From contig JAVIAB010000092.1 of assembly GCA_032433765.1 (NCBI GenBank), forward strand, positions 33,144,534 to 33,208,533: a stretch of 64,000 bases of DNA, written 5' to 3'. Below the pieces are notes generated by a model. That model saw nothing but the letters and a program-made list of their open reading frames with translations. It made no database searches and was not told the origin of the DNA. This DNA is from Megaustenia siamemsis. Taxonomy: Eukaryota > Mollusca > Gastropoda > Stylommatophora > Ariophantidae. This document shows positions 1 to 11,800 of this stretch, in pieces. Within the stretch, counting starts at the first letter, position 1. Each line of letters begins with the position of its first letter. The translations under genes and the position numbers were made by a program.

Positions 1-1080
1 TAATGAGTTACTGTATTGGTTTATTATCTATATACAAGTTTTTGCTACATTTTTTGTATACTTGGTCAGTTCTGATGTTGCTGATCAGTATGAAACAGAT
101 TTTTTTTTTTGGGGGTGGCTTCTTTGTTTTCAGTTGCAGACAGAACAGACATTTCCTGATGAGGAATACAAGTAATCCACATGTCATTGATGGATAATTC
201 TCAGCTTCTCCTTCATCTGTGTCTGTCCTTAAAAGGACATAAAATTCTCATAATGCACTGTTGTTACTACAAGCTGTATCTGTTGGCCCAATGTATCTAA
301 GTACTACATTTTTTTGGTGATGGGCACTGCTTTCCCTCCACTACTCTTGACTCTCCTGGCCAGACTGGTCAGTCAATTACTAAATCTCAACATAAGTAGG
401 TGAGGTGGGGTTTTGTTCAGTTTTGGTTCACTGATCTTGGCTTAATCAGTTATGTGTTGCTGACCTGGTTCTGTTGAGCAACATGTTCTCAGCTGTAATA
501 TGCTGCAACAATGGAACTGTTGTCTTCTGCGTAGTGTTAACTTTAAAGTGAGCCATGCATTAGAAGAATACTGGATCAATATAAAACTTAAAATACTACT
601 TTTTTAAACTCCAAATACTCTTGTTTTTACATTTTGATGGAGACAATATGGCACTTAAACTGGAAATTGTGGGCACCACCTGTGCATCAGTAACAATGAA
701 GTAGAGTTTATATCACAATTGGATCACATTCCTCCTTACTATTACATGTGATCAATCACATATGGCATGAATATTGACAAGATCTCTTGCAGGGCTGCAA
801 TAAAAATAAACACAATTTTATGGGGGGAAATAAATGAAACATAATTGTGAAAAAAAGAGTATAATTAGTTTTACAATACAAGATGACAAAACAAGACAGT
901 TCTAGCTTTGCAGCCAAAATATTTTTTAAATACATGAAGATGATTTAAAAAGTAATCTTAAAAAGATCAAACAAATTTTTAATCATGTTGGAAACTGTTA
1001 TGTTGCTGGGGTGTTGTGTCTTCAAACAAACCTAACTGACAGGTATGAGCCATCACATGAGCTGTGTGACAACAAAGATG
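1..1080. other. Flank with nothing recognised
   Basis: AT-rich DNA without a convincing exon, repeat end or RNA gene on either strand. The open frames are short and look random. Confidence 0.5.
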
Positions 1081-1089
1081 GAGACGCTT

Positions 1090-3200
1090 TACAGACATGA
1101 TCTAAAGAGGAGCATTTTGTAGCAATACGTTTATTGAGTAGCAAAGGTGAAAAATCAGTTGATATCCATCAAAGAATGTAAAAGCAGTACAGAGAAAAGT
1201 TATTTATTACCACAAGTGTATGCTATATTATCAAAAACATGTATGATGGCTACACATGTACAGTTCGTACAGAGGAAGGACTGAGCGAATGTTTATCGGC
1301 CTTGTTATTTGGAGTTGTTATGGACTTCATTGGAAGAAATGCTGCACTGGTAACAATGGCATCGAATGGATACAAGGAGATCATTTGGAGGACCCTGACT
1401 TTGCTGATGACATAGTCCTCATCAGCAGTCAGATAAAAACGATGCAGGAAAACACAAATTAAGTATCATCAATAGCCAGCAAAATTGGGCTTGAGATCAA
1501 TCATGAAAAGACTAAAGTCATGAAAAGCTTAATTCCAACAGATGACAGAATATACAAGGAAAACAAACCAGTGGAAGAGATTGATCACTTTTTCTATCTT
1601 GGAAGTCACATTGATTGGAAAGGGGATACAAGTAAAGAAATTAGAATCAGAATAGATAAAGCAGCAATGTCTTTCAGAAGCCTTGAAAAGTTGTGAAAAT
1701 CAAAACTCATCAGCACAAACACAAAACTTAGACTATTCAAATCAAATGTACTATCAACCCTTACATATGCACGTGATAGCTGAAAAACAACAAGAGACAT
1801 AGAAACAAAGTTGAACATATTCAAAAATAAATGTCTAAGGAAAATACTTGGTATAGCGTGGAATGAATTCAAAACAAATGAGAAAATTAGAGAAATCGCC
1901 ATCAACCACTAATATCTTCAGTAATAAAGAAAAGATGATGGTCATATGTTGGACATGTGATGAGAAGAGATAATAACCGAATTGCAAAGCAAGCCTTCAT
2001 GTGGGAGACAACAGGTAAGAGGAAAAGAGGCCGACCCAGAGAGACACTGAGGAGAACATTGATCAGAGAGGCAAGAGCAGCAGGAATTGGCTTCCTCAAT
2101 GAGATAGAGTTGCTTGCACAAGGATTGAAAACTGCTAGAATAAAAATCTAGATAAGAGAAAGAGTATATGGGTCTATGCCTTATGGGCCGGCTACGGCTA
2201 GAAAGGTCAATAGATAGATAGTATGAGTGGCAAAGAAAGTTCAAAAGTAGTATGACAAATGTGACCAATGCAGCTCATTTTGGCTGGCTCAGACTGTGAC
2301 TATGCATAACATTGCTGCTGCAGTAAAATGGTTTATTAGAGAAGACAGGCGGATGACAATATATTGACAAAGTAGCTGAAATAGTGTTAATTAGCCATAG
2401 TTCAGTGCATAACATCATTAATGAGATGCTACAGCTTAGTGAGGTCTCTCTCCGCTAGATGGATATTGAGGTACCTAATCTCAGCTTAAATATTTTTGCA
2501 TGGATGCTTGTATGGTACTGTTATGACATGAAGCTGAGGTAGATGACTTTCTGCAACCCACAGTTAAAGGCAATGAATTATGGGTTCACTGTTTTCAACC
2601 AGAACTGAGTCAGGAAGCAAAGAATTGTGACAATCACTCTAACCAAAACTGAAAAAAAACTTCACATAGGTCTAACCAACAGCAAGGTATTCCTGCAGTG
2701 GAGTCCAATTCTGAAATATTACATGCCTAGAGGATCAAAAGTGCATAGTGAGTTGTATCATGTCCTGCTTTAGAACCAATTGAAACCCATGGTAGGTTCC
2801 AAATGTAGTTTTCTCACTTTTGGCATGGCATTGCAGAATGATAATGTGCAACCACACACGTCACAGATGATGATACAAAAATCTTGATTTTGTATCTGAG
2901 TGTCTTCTACATCCACAGTATTGGCCTCACCTCATGCAAAAGTGATTATCATATTTTTGGACCTCTTAAGGAGACTATTGGTGGCAAGAAATTATATTTA
3001 GATGATGAAGTCAAATAGTGGTACAAACAGGGATGTGCTATAAACCAAAAGGATTTTTTTTCTCACAGAATCACAGCACAGTTGAAACTTTGGTGATGAA
3101 AATGAATTGAATTAGGGGTGTGGATAAGAGAGATAGATATTATGTAGAAAAGTGATGAAGTGTTTTCTTCCTATGTATTTGCATTTTATTAATAAAAGTA
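1090..3200 (+). mobile_element. Dead mariner element, split by a LINE
   Basis: Two blocks carry a decayed mariner transposase. 1108-1222 reads EEHFVAIRLLSSKGEKSVDI and HQRM, the N-terminal helix-turn-helix region. 2226-3160 continues with WQRKFKSS, then SHSSVHNIINEMLQ, NDNVQPHTS (second catalytic Asp region), DYHIFGPLKETIGG (third Asp region) and NQKDFFSHRI. These are signatures of the mariner transposase. Many stops and frameshifts show it is a fossil. I could not define the terminal inverted repeats. Confidence 0.72.
1223..2220 (+). mobile_element. Non-LTR retrotransposon, family B, 5'-truncated, inserted in the mariner
   Basis: It encodes the C-terminal half of a reverse-transcriptase protein. 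Visible are HLEDPDFADDIVLISS (catalytic FADD), FYLGSHIDWKGDTSKEIRIR, and a tail homologous to RIAKQAFMWETTGKRKRGRP. Several stops and a frameshift occur. The 3' end is ATGGGCCGGCTACGGCT, then a TAGA-repeat tail. Related copies lie at 21928-22042, 26345-26940 and 61271-61760. The tail of short tandem repeats suggests an RTE-like clade, but I am not sure. Confidence 0.75.
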
Positions 3201-3484
3201 ATGACAATATCATTTAGAGTTACTTTTTTTTAAAAATATATATATTTTTTGTTTGTCCCTGAAGAAAGCTTTTTGGCAAGATACCAGAAATGTCTTGTAT
3301 TATCATCCCAGACAAGCTGTAACCTTATCTTTTTTAAAAATTAGATCACACATGAACTTCAATTAAAAAAATGAATCACAGATCTATAACAATATACACA
3401 AATTTGGCAACATAAATGTTCAAAATCTTAGATAAAAATAATATTTCTAAACAGTTATAGTTGCCCATGTATCTTCACTGATGA

Positions 3485-3690
3485 GTCTTAGTGGCTAGTG
3501 TGCTTGCCTCCTAATCAGAAGGGTTTGGATTCAATTCCCAGAAGTAGCAATTTTAAAGGACCAACATGGCTCTGACGTTCACCCAGCCTTTAAAAATGGG
3601 TATGATACTAACCACATGACCCAAAATTTGGCCACTAACATCATATTCCCTGTATACCAAACAAGGCATGGAAGAAATCTTTGCTGTTGT
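3485..3690 (+). repeat. tRNA-derived SINE (SINE2 type)
   Basis: It has a box-A-like start (CTTAGTGGCTAGTGTG) and a box B (GGATTCAATTCCC). The downstream tail shares TTCACCCAGCC and CCATATTCCCTGTA-type words with the other SINEs here. Old copy. Confidence 0.6.
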
Positions 3691-3699
3691 TTTACTTTC

Positions 3700-6147
3700 G
3701 CTTATCTCCATTTTTCCCAAATGTTTATTTTTGTCATGTGTGATACCTGCATGTATCTAGAATACCTACAACTTTGCAGCGATTTTAAAGCAGACATTAT
3801 CTTATAGATATTTTTCTCTCATTAAGCCCTATAGATAATTCATCATGAGATTTATTCAGGCATTATAAATTCTAGACCACTGTGTGATCAGTAAGTGTTT
3901 AAAATGTAATAACTGACCTTGAAGTAAAAATTATACTCGAAATTGATACAAATTGTTCCCTGTCCTGTTTCTCATTTTAAATATTTATTTGCTTGTTCTG
4001 TATAATCTGCAGTACTAATGAGAATAAAACCAATACTCATAGCTTGTTGCCTGAAATCAAACTCATTAAACAAAACAAAAAATGTATACAATGAATTTGA
4101 AAAACAAGTAACTATGCAGAACTAAGAACTCAGACATACATGGTATACATAAAGCATAAGTAATTTACAACAACAAAAAAATCACAATTATCAAGCATTT
4201 ATTTCACTGCTGGAATATGCTAGGAGGTTAACTAAGGTGCTGAATAATAAAGGCTAATGTCCAGTGATATTTTGACACATTTTAGAGTTTTTATTTCATC
4301 CCCAATAGAATAAAACCTCTGCCATAACTTACACCCACCTGATTGGACAAGAGGAGGTTTTAATCCAACCAATTAATACTGTTTAAAAATATCTACGGGG
4401 TTAAAATCTTAAACTTGACAGATTTATATGTGTGCAAGCACAAACATACAGACTCACACATATAGACAGAACTTAGTGTTGCAAGGTTAATGTAAGTTTG
4501 CACTGATTACATACTAATAAGAAGCATGCTATTTTTATTTATTAAGGGACCAGTAACTGTTACATCTATTAATAATAATAATTACACTTGTTTAATTTAC
4601 TGCAGTGTTATAAATCTAACAATAAGTATATAACTGTAATTCAGCAAAACTGTTTCTTCATAAGTGGTAACGTGAAAATACCTAAATGCTCAGTGATTGA
4701 AAAAGTTGTGAATTTATATTGATTTTTGTTTCAAATATGAAACATCAAGCAATTCCATAAAAAGTATAAAAAAAAAAAACCCATAAAAAATTGTCACCAG
4801 AACAAGGCTTATCTACTTGTGGTCAAGTTTCTACACCATGAAGAAGTGGAAAAAAAAGAATGATAGAAACAGGAAACAGCAGAAATTAATTTTTTTAAAA
4901 GCTGCCATGTGAACGCAGTGAACATAAGTATAAATTAATTAACTTGGGCAGAGGGAACCAGCAATATTCAAGAGGTGGAAAAATCGTCTACATATACTTT
5001 CAGATAAGTTAAAAAAAAAAAGCATTGGTCAGCTCAAGGCTGGTGACATCCCCGTGCAGCTTGTGCATGTGGGTATCAGTGATGGTCACAAGAGTTTTAT
5101 CTGTTCATCATAGGTTGGGCATAAATGCAGAAGATGTTTATATCAATTTTGCATATCTTACAGTAAACCCCAATAGTGGTTTATTTCCTTAAATTGTTGG
5201 AAAGATGATACTTTAATCTGTCATGGCTTATTTCATATCTTGTCCCTGTCTCAAAGTACCTGAGCACCTTCTTCTTGCCACAGAGTCTTCTGTGTTCAAT
5301 TTTTTTTTTAGACAAATAAAAATTTCTCTTCCTCCATTTTCGGTAGGATTGGTTGCTGATCTGGTGGGGATATTATGTTCCAAGCGTTGCCAAAATGTGT
5401 CTATTTTGTGAAAACATTCTAGAGGCAGTGTTTATCCAGTGAAGTGCAACATTTGGTGTACAACACAATAGATATACTAAAATGTGGTTTCTTACTTCGA
5501 CTCGAAAATACTTACAATACCTGACCAATCAAAACTCTGCTCACATATCATTACTATATAGTAAAATGACAATTAACATATCCTATAATAAAATTGAGAC
5601 ATGGCTTTAAAGTGTATTTTGCATATTTTCAAACATGATTTTTGGATACTAATAATATAATAATACACAATAAATATTGAAACATCACTCAGCCTTTTTT
5701 CCTAAAGTGACAACATAAAAAAAAACATATTGAAATAAATATTCTTAGACTACAAGAAACATGAAATTCTAATCTAATGGTTTGTGCACCTGCAAAAAAC
5801 TTCTTGACTAAAACAGTGTTTGACCATAGATATCTTTAAAGGCTCATATTGCAATTGAAAAAAGAAATCACAAAGAGCCAATGCCAAAAAACTAATGAAG
5901 GCTGTACTTGATAGCTACAGCTTATGTGATTGCAGGTGAACATCAATTAATGGTAACAATTAAACCCTAAAACCAAAACAAAATTAGTAAAATACCACAA
6001 CCTCAGTAACACAACAATCTGAAAGGAAAAAAAAAACTATCCATAGTAACTACACGCTATTCCCTCAATGATGGTACAAAAATTATCAAAGAATATTTTT
6101 TTAAAAGTGTGAAAAATTATGTGAAATAATTACAGTATCATTTCTTA
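3700..6147. other. AT-rich flank and 3' region, nothing recognised
   Basis: There is no convincing coding segment on either strand. Short A-runs and homopolymers are common. The 3' UTR of the CCPG1-like gene must end somewhere at or above this region. Confidence 0.45.
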
Positions 6148-6153
6148 TTTATT
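6148..6153 (-). promoter_or_regulatory. Candidate polyadenylation signal of the CCPG1-like gene
   Basis: AATAAA on the minus strand, about 270 nt after the stop codon. It is the first canonical hexamer I found there; AT-richness makes chance matches likely. Confidence 0.35.
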
Positions 6154-6425
6154 CTTATGTATGCTGTAAAATGTAAAACAATTTGAAAAAAAAATAACTG
6201 ACAGCTCTTTTTTATATACATACCTTTTACTTAATAAGTGCTTAGATTCACTTTGGTAGATGTTAATGGTATTCATTTAAATACTTCTGCAACTAATTTT
6301 AATAAAAAGTACTGATGTTGCAATTTTTGTAATTTCACACATAAAAGGCATTTACATGGTAAAAATGAAATATGACTTTAAAAGAATATAATCATTTTTC
6401 TTTTTCTCCATGTTATCTAAGATCC

Positions 6426-8827
6426 TTAAGGTGTTGATACTTTGCCATATACATGTCGAAACTGTTCAGGTTTTCTGGTATCCTGTTTTCTGGATTTATG
6501 CTTGTCATCACGATATTTCTTTCGATTAGTGGCCCTGTCAAAGAGCCAATCAGACTTGTGTTCTTCTTCTCTAATCCTCTGCCTTTCTTCTGCTCGTTTC
6601 ATAAACCAGTTATCTGGCCTTTGTGCTGCTTTCTTGTGAAATTTGTGTTGTTCTTTTTTATGATTAGCCTGTTGAAAAAGCCAAGCTGACTTGCCTGATT
6701 CCACACGTTTCATTTCCCTTTCTTTGGCTCTGTCAAAGTACCAACTGCTGTGATGAATTTTATTATGATTATTTTCATTTACCTCAATCTCATGTTTATT
6801 CCTCTGCTGTTCCCTGTATTTAGCTTGCTCAAACATCCAGTCAGCCTTTTCCCTCTCTTTCCTCAAGTGCTCACGGTGCTGTATTTGTTCATGATACCAA
6901 TCTGAGGAACCATCATCTCCTGATACAGTTTCATTTATTTCAGCTTCTTCAACATTCAAAATAGAAGGCTCCAGTTTATCTTCATATTTAGGACTGTTTT
7001 CTTCATCCTCCTCCTCCACCACATGATGATTTTCATTATTTACCTCGTTCTGCTGAAAATCAATGTTTTCATTGTTGTGATCCACAGTCTTTTTCGAATT
7101 GTTTGCATCACAGCTAAAGTCTATATGAAACATAGTTTTATGTTGTCCATCATGAAAGTTATCTGTAAGATTTATTGTGTTACATTTGTTTTCATCCAAT
7201 CCATTTACACTTTTAAGTTTTGAGGCAGTGACTGCTGCAGACCACCAAGTTACCTGACAATCAACCCATTTAACATCAGTTTTCAGAAGAAGCTTATGTT
7301 TTCCCCATCGATTTTGGAATGATTTGAACTGTTTGTAGTACAACTTCAGTTCATTTATATTTTCCTTCAAAACCTGATCTAGTGTAAAGTTTGGAATTTT
7401 CAAAAGTTTAGAGAATAAATCTGACATTTTGTTTAAGTCCTTTCTGCACTGTTTCTTTCCAGAGTTACACTCATAACTGAATTTTCCAACAGTGTGACAT
7501 GGATCCTTCAGCACCATTTTCTGCCAATATTGTCTTAGTTTTTGCACACAATTATTATTTATGTCCACTTCGATGGTTTCTCTAGTTTTAAACCAATTTG
7601 TAGACATTTTTGTGCACATGTTTGCAAACTTTTTCGATGCTTTCTTGACAGTGGAAGCAAATTTGTCCCCAGCATGAAAAAAAACTGTTTTCTTCTCATG
7701 CCACATGTTCTTGAGTTTGTGCCAAAGTGGCTTTTGCTCCCGCCACATTGTCTTAATTTTGTTCCATGTGCCAGTAACTTTTCTGCCAAGTTTTCTCACA
7801 GTCTTACCAGTTTTCTTGAGCATTTTCCCAATCTTCCTTGACCAAAATCCATTCTGGCTGGTCTCTTCTTCCTCCACACGTGGACCAGAAGCTGAAGTAT
7901 CTAAATATGGTTCAGTTGGTGATGTACCACTGAAAACCTTGTATTCACATTCCTTATCTTTGAGAGAATTAACCACATCAGGACTTAAACTATCATCTTC
8001 ATGAATTACTTTATTTAATTTTATAGAAGGATCTTTAGAAGTAAGTCTATCTTTGGGACAGATATCATCAATCACTTTAGAAAGATATACAAGAAGATGT
8101 TCTCTATCTGGCATTGTTGGGTTACCAGCTTTTTCATCACCAGCAGCTGTCTCCTTGTGGCTAGTGAAATCCTTCACTACATGTTCTGCATTTTCCCATA
8201 TCTTGTACACAGAGTCAGTTACAGACTCAGTATAAACATCATGAAGAATATCCTCAACTCCATGTTTGACATGGTCTAACATATTGCCAAGGTATTCAAC
8301 TAAAACCTCATGATCTGGCATGTCAACATTTTTAACTTGATCTGCCAGATTGGAGAGATACTCAATGATCATTTCTTTTTTAGGTACTCCATTTTCCCTG
8401 GTTGTTTCTTCTCTTATTGAATCCTTGCCTTGAAAACTGTCTATAACTTCTTCAGCACTTTTCCAAACTCTCTGGACAGAATCTACCACTGCCTGCTGGA
8501 GCTCAGAAATCCCAGATAACAGCACAGACAGATTAGCAAAGTCATCAAAAATGGACACATTCCACTTAACAACATGTTGAGTAAGAGTGGTCAGATTGGC
8601 TGACATTAGTTTTCTCAGACATTCAACATGATCCATTTGTTCTCTCTCTCTTTCTGCCATCTCACGCTCTCTCTCATCCTCCCACTCCTCATTCTCTCGT
8701 TCCCTCTCTCTTTGGCGCCGTTCTGACAGATAAAGCTGCTGCCAGTGCAGAGCTCTCTCCTGCTCTCGTGTCAAAGATTGTTGTAGTTGCCGAATGTCAA
8801 TTGCAATTGGTAATGCTCGACTGGTAT
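6426..8827 (-). CDS. CCPG1: CCPG1-like last exon (residues 718-1517), lumenal region with Trp repeats
   Basis: The acceptor is TTTCATTGCAG at 8838-8828; the stop is TAA at 6428-6426. It holds a Glu/Arg-rich coiled coil (736-786, after HWQQLYLSERRQ, compare LWERLYVEA in human CCPG1). Next comes an imperfect internal duplication (833-972) and a Lys/Trp-rich amphipathic stretch (1046-1133). The region at 1140-1253 has about five Cys. A very acidic linker follows (about 1295-1358), then six W-centred repeats with W at 1361, 1381, 1413, 1433, 1458 and 1478. There is no KDEL-type retention signal at the C-terminus. The region between 833 and 972 and the tail have no vertebrate counterpart that I recall. 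Confidence 0.8.
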
Positions 8828-11800
8828 CTGCAATGAAACAGATTAGTATAATCAATAAAAATGGAAATAAAGAATAACTGAATTCTATATCTCAGACAGA
8901 TTTTTAAAAATACTTGGAATGTTTAGGTGAGACTAAACCATGAAAGAAAACATATTCACACAGAATAATGTGTCGATGGTTCACATTGAAACACATAATA
9001 CTAACCTTTAGCTGTCTTCTGCTCTACTTTTGGTTCGAAATGTTTAGTGGGTGATGAAGTTTTATCTTCTGACCTGTCATTTTCTGAGCTTGTTTGTAAA
9101 ATATCTGATTTCTGTGAAGGAGATTCATCATTATTTGCTTCCATATTTCCATTTCCAGTGTTATTTTCAAAAGTATTTCTTGGGTGATCAAAAAAATCTT
9201 TATTGTGTGGCTCCTGATTCTCATCAATATCAATGTCAGTACTGGATGAAACCAAAATTGGAGCATTTGTAACAGTATCATGAGAGGATATTCCTACATC
9301 TACGTTGTCAATGCTCTGCTTGTCCAATAAAATATTCGGATTCATTGTTTTATCTACAGACAGATCACTCTTGATCAAAGCAGTGTAGTTTCTGAGATAA
9401 GGAAGAAGCTTTAAGTGACAGTCCACAGCCACCAACTGATTTGATTCCTCTTGACATTGGACGTACACTCTGACACCATCCAAAATAGTACGCAGAACTT
9501 TCTCAAAGGTTTCACCTTCCAATGAACTCTGATGAAATACAAATATTTAACAATTTATCCAGAGAGCCAATGCCAAGAGATGCTTGTTAGTAACATAATA
9601 ATTTTAGCATAGAGAAAAGACATGTGAAATTATTTATCTTTATTTAACAAGTAATACCAAATTAAAAAGTGTAAATGCTGATTTATGTTTTAAGATTTCT
9701 GTAACATAAGATTCTTATCCACACTCACTCTAAAATAATGATAAATTATCACATATCAAAACTTGTAATATTAACACATTGTCTAATAGAACTGGCTGGC
9801 TGGTTACAGATCTTGAAGACTACTGACTCTATTGCTTTACAATTTGTAGTGGTATCTGCACAAATCATAATTATTTAACAAAATCAGACATGATCATAGG
9901 TATTGTTATGTATTCAGCAGTCTGTGAACTAACGACCTTCAGCCCTAAGCCAGTCAATGATATCTGCAGGTATTTCTTGAGTTCCCTTGTAGTATCATAC
10001 AGAGTATTCTATTCATTAGATCTTTGCAGAATTAGAATTACTCTGATACTTTGGACAGTCAAAACTACTGTTTCATGTGAGCATCACAGAGCAAACATGC
10101 TGAAGTATGGTTTCATTGTATTCTATTGATGTGGTGGTTCAGTGGTACATGACCAGTTCTCAGTCTGAAGATGGTTGTTTGGCTTCTTCCTGTTAGTGTT
10201 GCTGTGGAGGTTAGGCATGTATTTAAAAAGATCTCTCACTGTTTTTTTTCCATAGTCCATCCATTCAGCCAATCTTCTCTACTGTTAGGGTTCATGACAA
10301 TCTTTTATGAGATGCTGGTGTGAAACAATGTCTGCCTGGACCGACTCTTAGCTACTGTATCAGGCTTGACTATCATGAGTGAAAGTAAGCAATGAAGGAT
10401 TTTGTGTGATTTGCTGCACACCAAGCTGTATGTAGTGACTGATTTTTTAGCTCTGTACTGTATACTATACTCAGTGAAATGGTGTCATATATTGCCGTAA
10501 CAAAGTTTGTTAAAAAGTTTTGCAAGCATGGTACTTTACATTACAATTAAAAATAAAACAAATATGTCTTCCCTCACTAATCTATCATCATCACGTTATC
10601 TTTTAAAAAATGTTGCACTCATCAAAGCCCATCTGAAAAATCTGAGTTCTATCTGAGTATTATTATTATGTCATTTATCATGAAAGGATTGCACTTCAGA
10701 TGATTATCATAGTTTCTGACATTTCTCATGATGTTCTTGGTACAGTGGTTGAATAGATATGGAGAGAGGATACACCTATGTCTTACTTCTTTCCATACTT
10801 CAAGCTAATCTAATGTTTCACCTGCTATCTTGATAGCTGCTTGCTGTTCATGATATAGTGATTGAATAAGGTGTATTAGGTGTGTTGGAAACCCATAGCT
10901 TTCATGATGCACCATAGTTTTTGGTGTTTTACACAAAGGTCTTTCTGTAATCTATGATGCATGTGTACAGTTCTATATTATATTCCCTACACTTATGGAC
11001 ATAATCGGAGTGCAATGATGATGACCCATAAATAAATAAATAATTCCCTACACTTCTCAGAGAAGTTTCTCATGTTAGAGATGTAGATCTGGGTTACCTC
11101 TACTACACCTGTAATCTGCCTCAACAAATTAATTTTCCTCTTCTAAATTTTGTTCTATCCTTTTCATGATGACCTGCAAGGGTATTTTACTGTCATGGCT
11201 TATAGAGCAATTCTTCAGTAGTTGGTACACAATTTTGAATATCCATTCTTTGGGAATTGGGATATGTAATGATCTTTTCCTGGCTATATGCCAGTCTACA
11301 CTCTTCCTTCACACAAAGTGCATGCTAAATACAAGCAGTGGTTTCCTGTCCTGACTGGATGAATTCAGCTGGAATATCATCACATCCTTGTGACTTCCTT
11401 CTCTTCAGATTTGTTTATTTCCATCTTTCAATTTTCAACAATAAATAAATCCACATACAAAAATTAACTTATTGGCATAATTATTATTTTCTTTTGATTT
11501 TCCACAAATTTCCATTAATAACATGTATCTGTAGCTTTCATTTTACACTGAAAATATTTAATGCATAAGGAGGGAAACCTGAGGTCAGACAAACATAAAT
11601 AATTGAAAAAGATAATTAAACTAGAGCTAAGCAAAATATACAATGAACAACAGAAAATACAAATGCCTAAAATGGCAAGAAACCTGATTAATTTAAACTC
11701 TTACTCATCAATGAAGTACTTTCATACGTGTGCAAGTTAATTTGTTTCATACAGAGTTCTCCAATAATCTGGCCAGTAAGCACAAAGTGTGAAAAAAAAC

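Noticed and set aside
6442..8279. Plus-strand frames opposite the last CCPG1-like exon
   Set aside because: Shadows of the long minus-strand exon, with no splice or family support.
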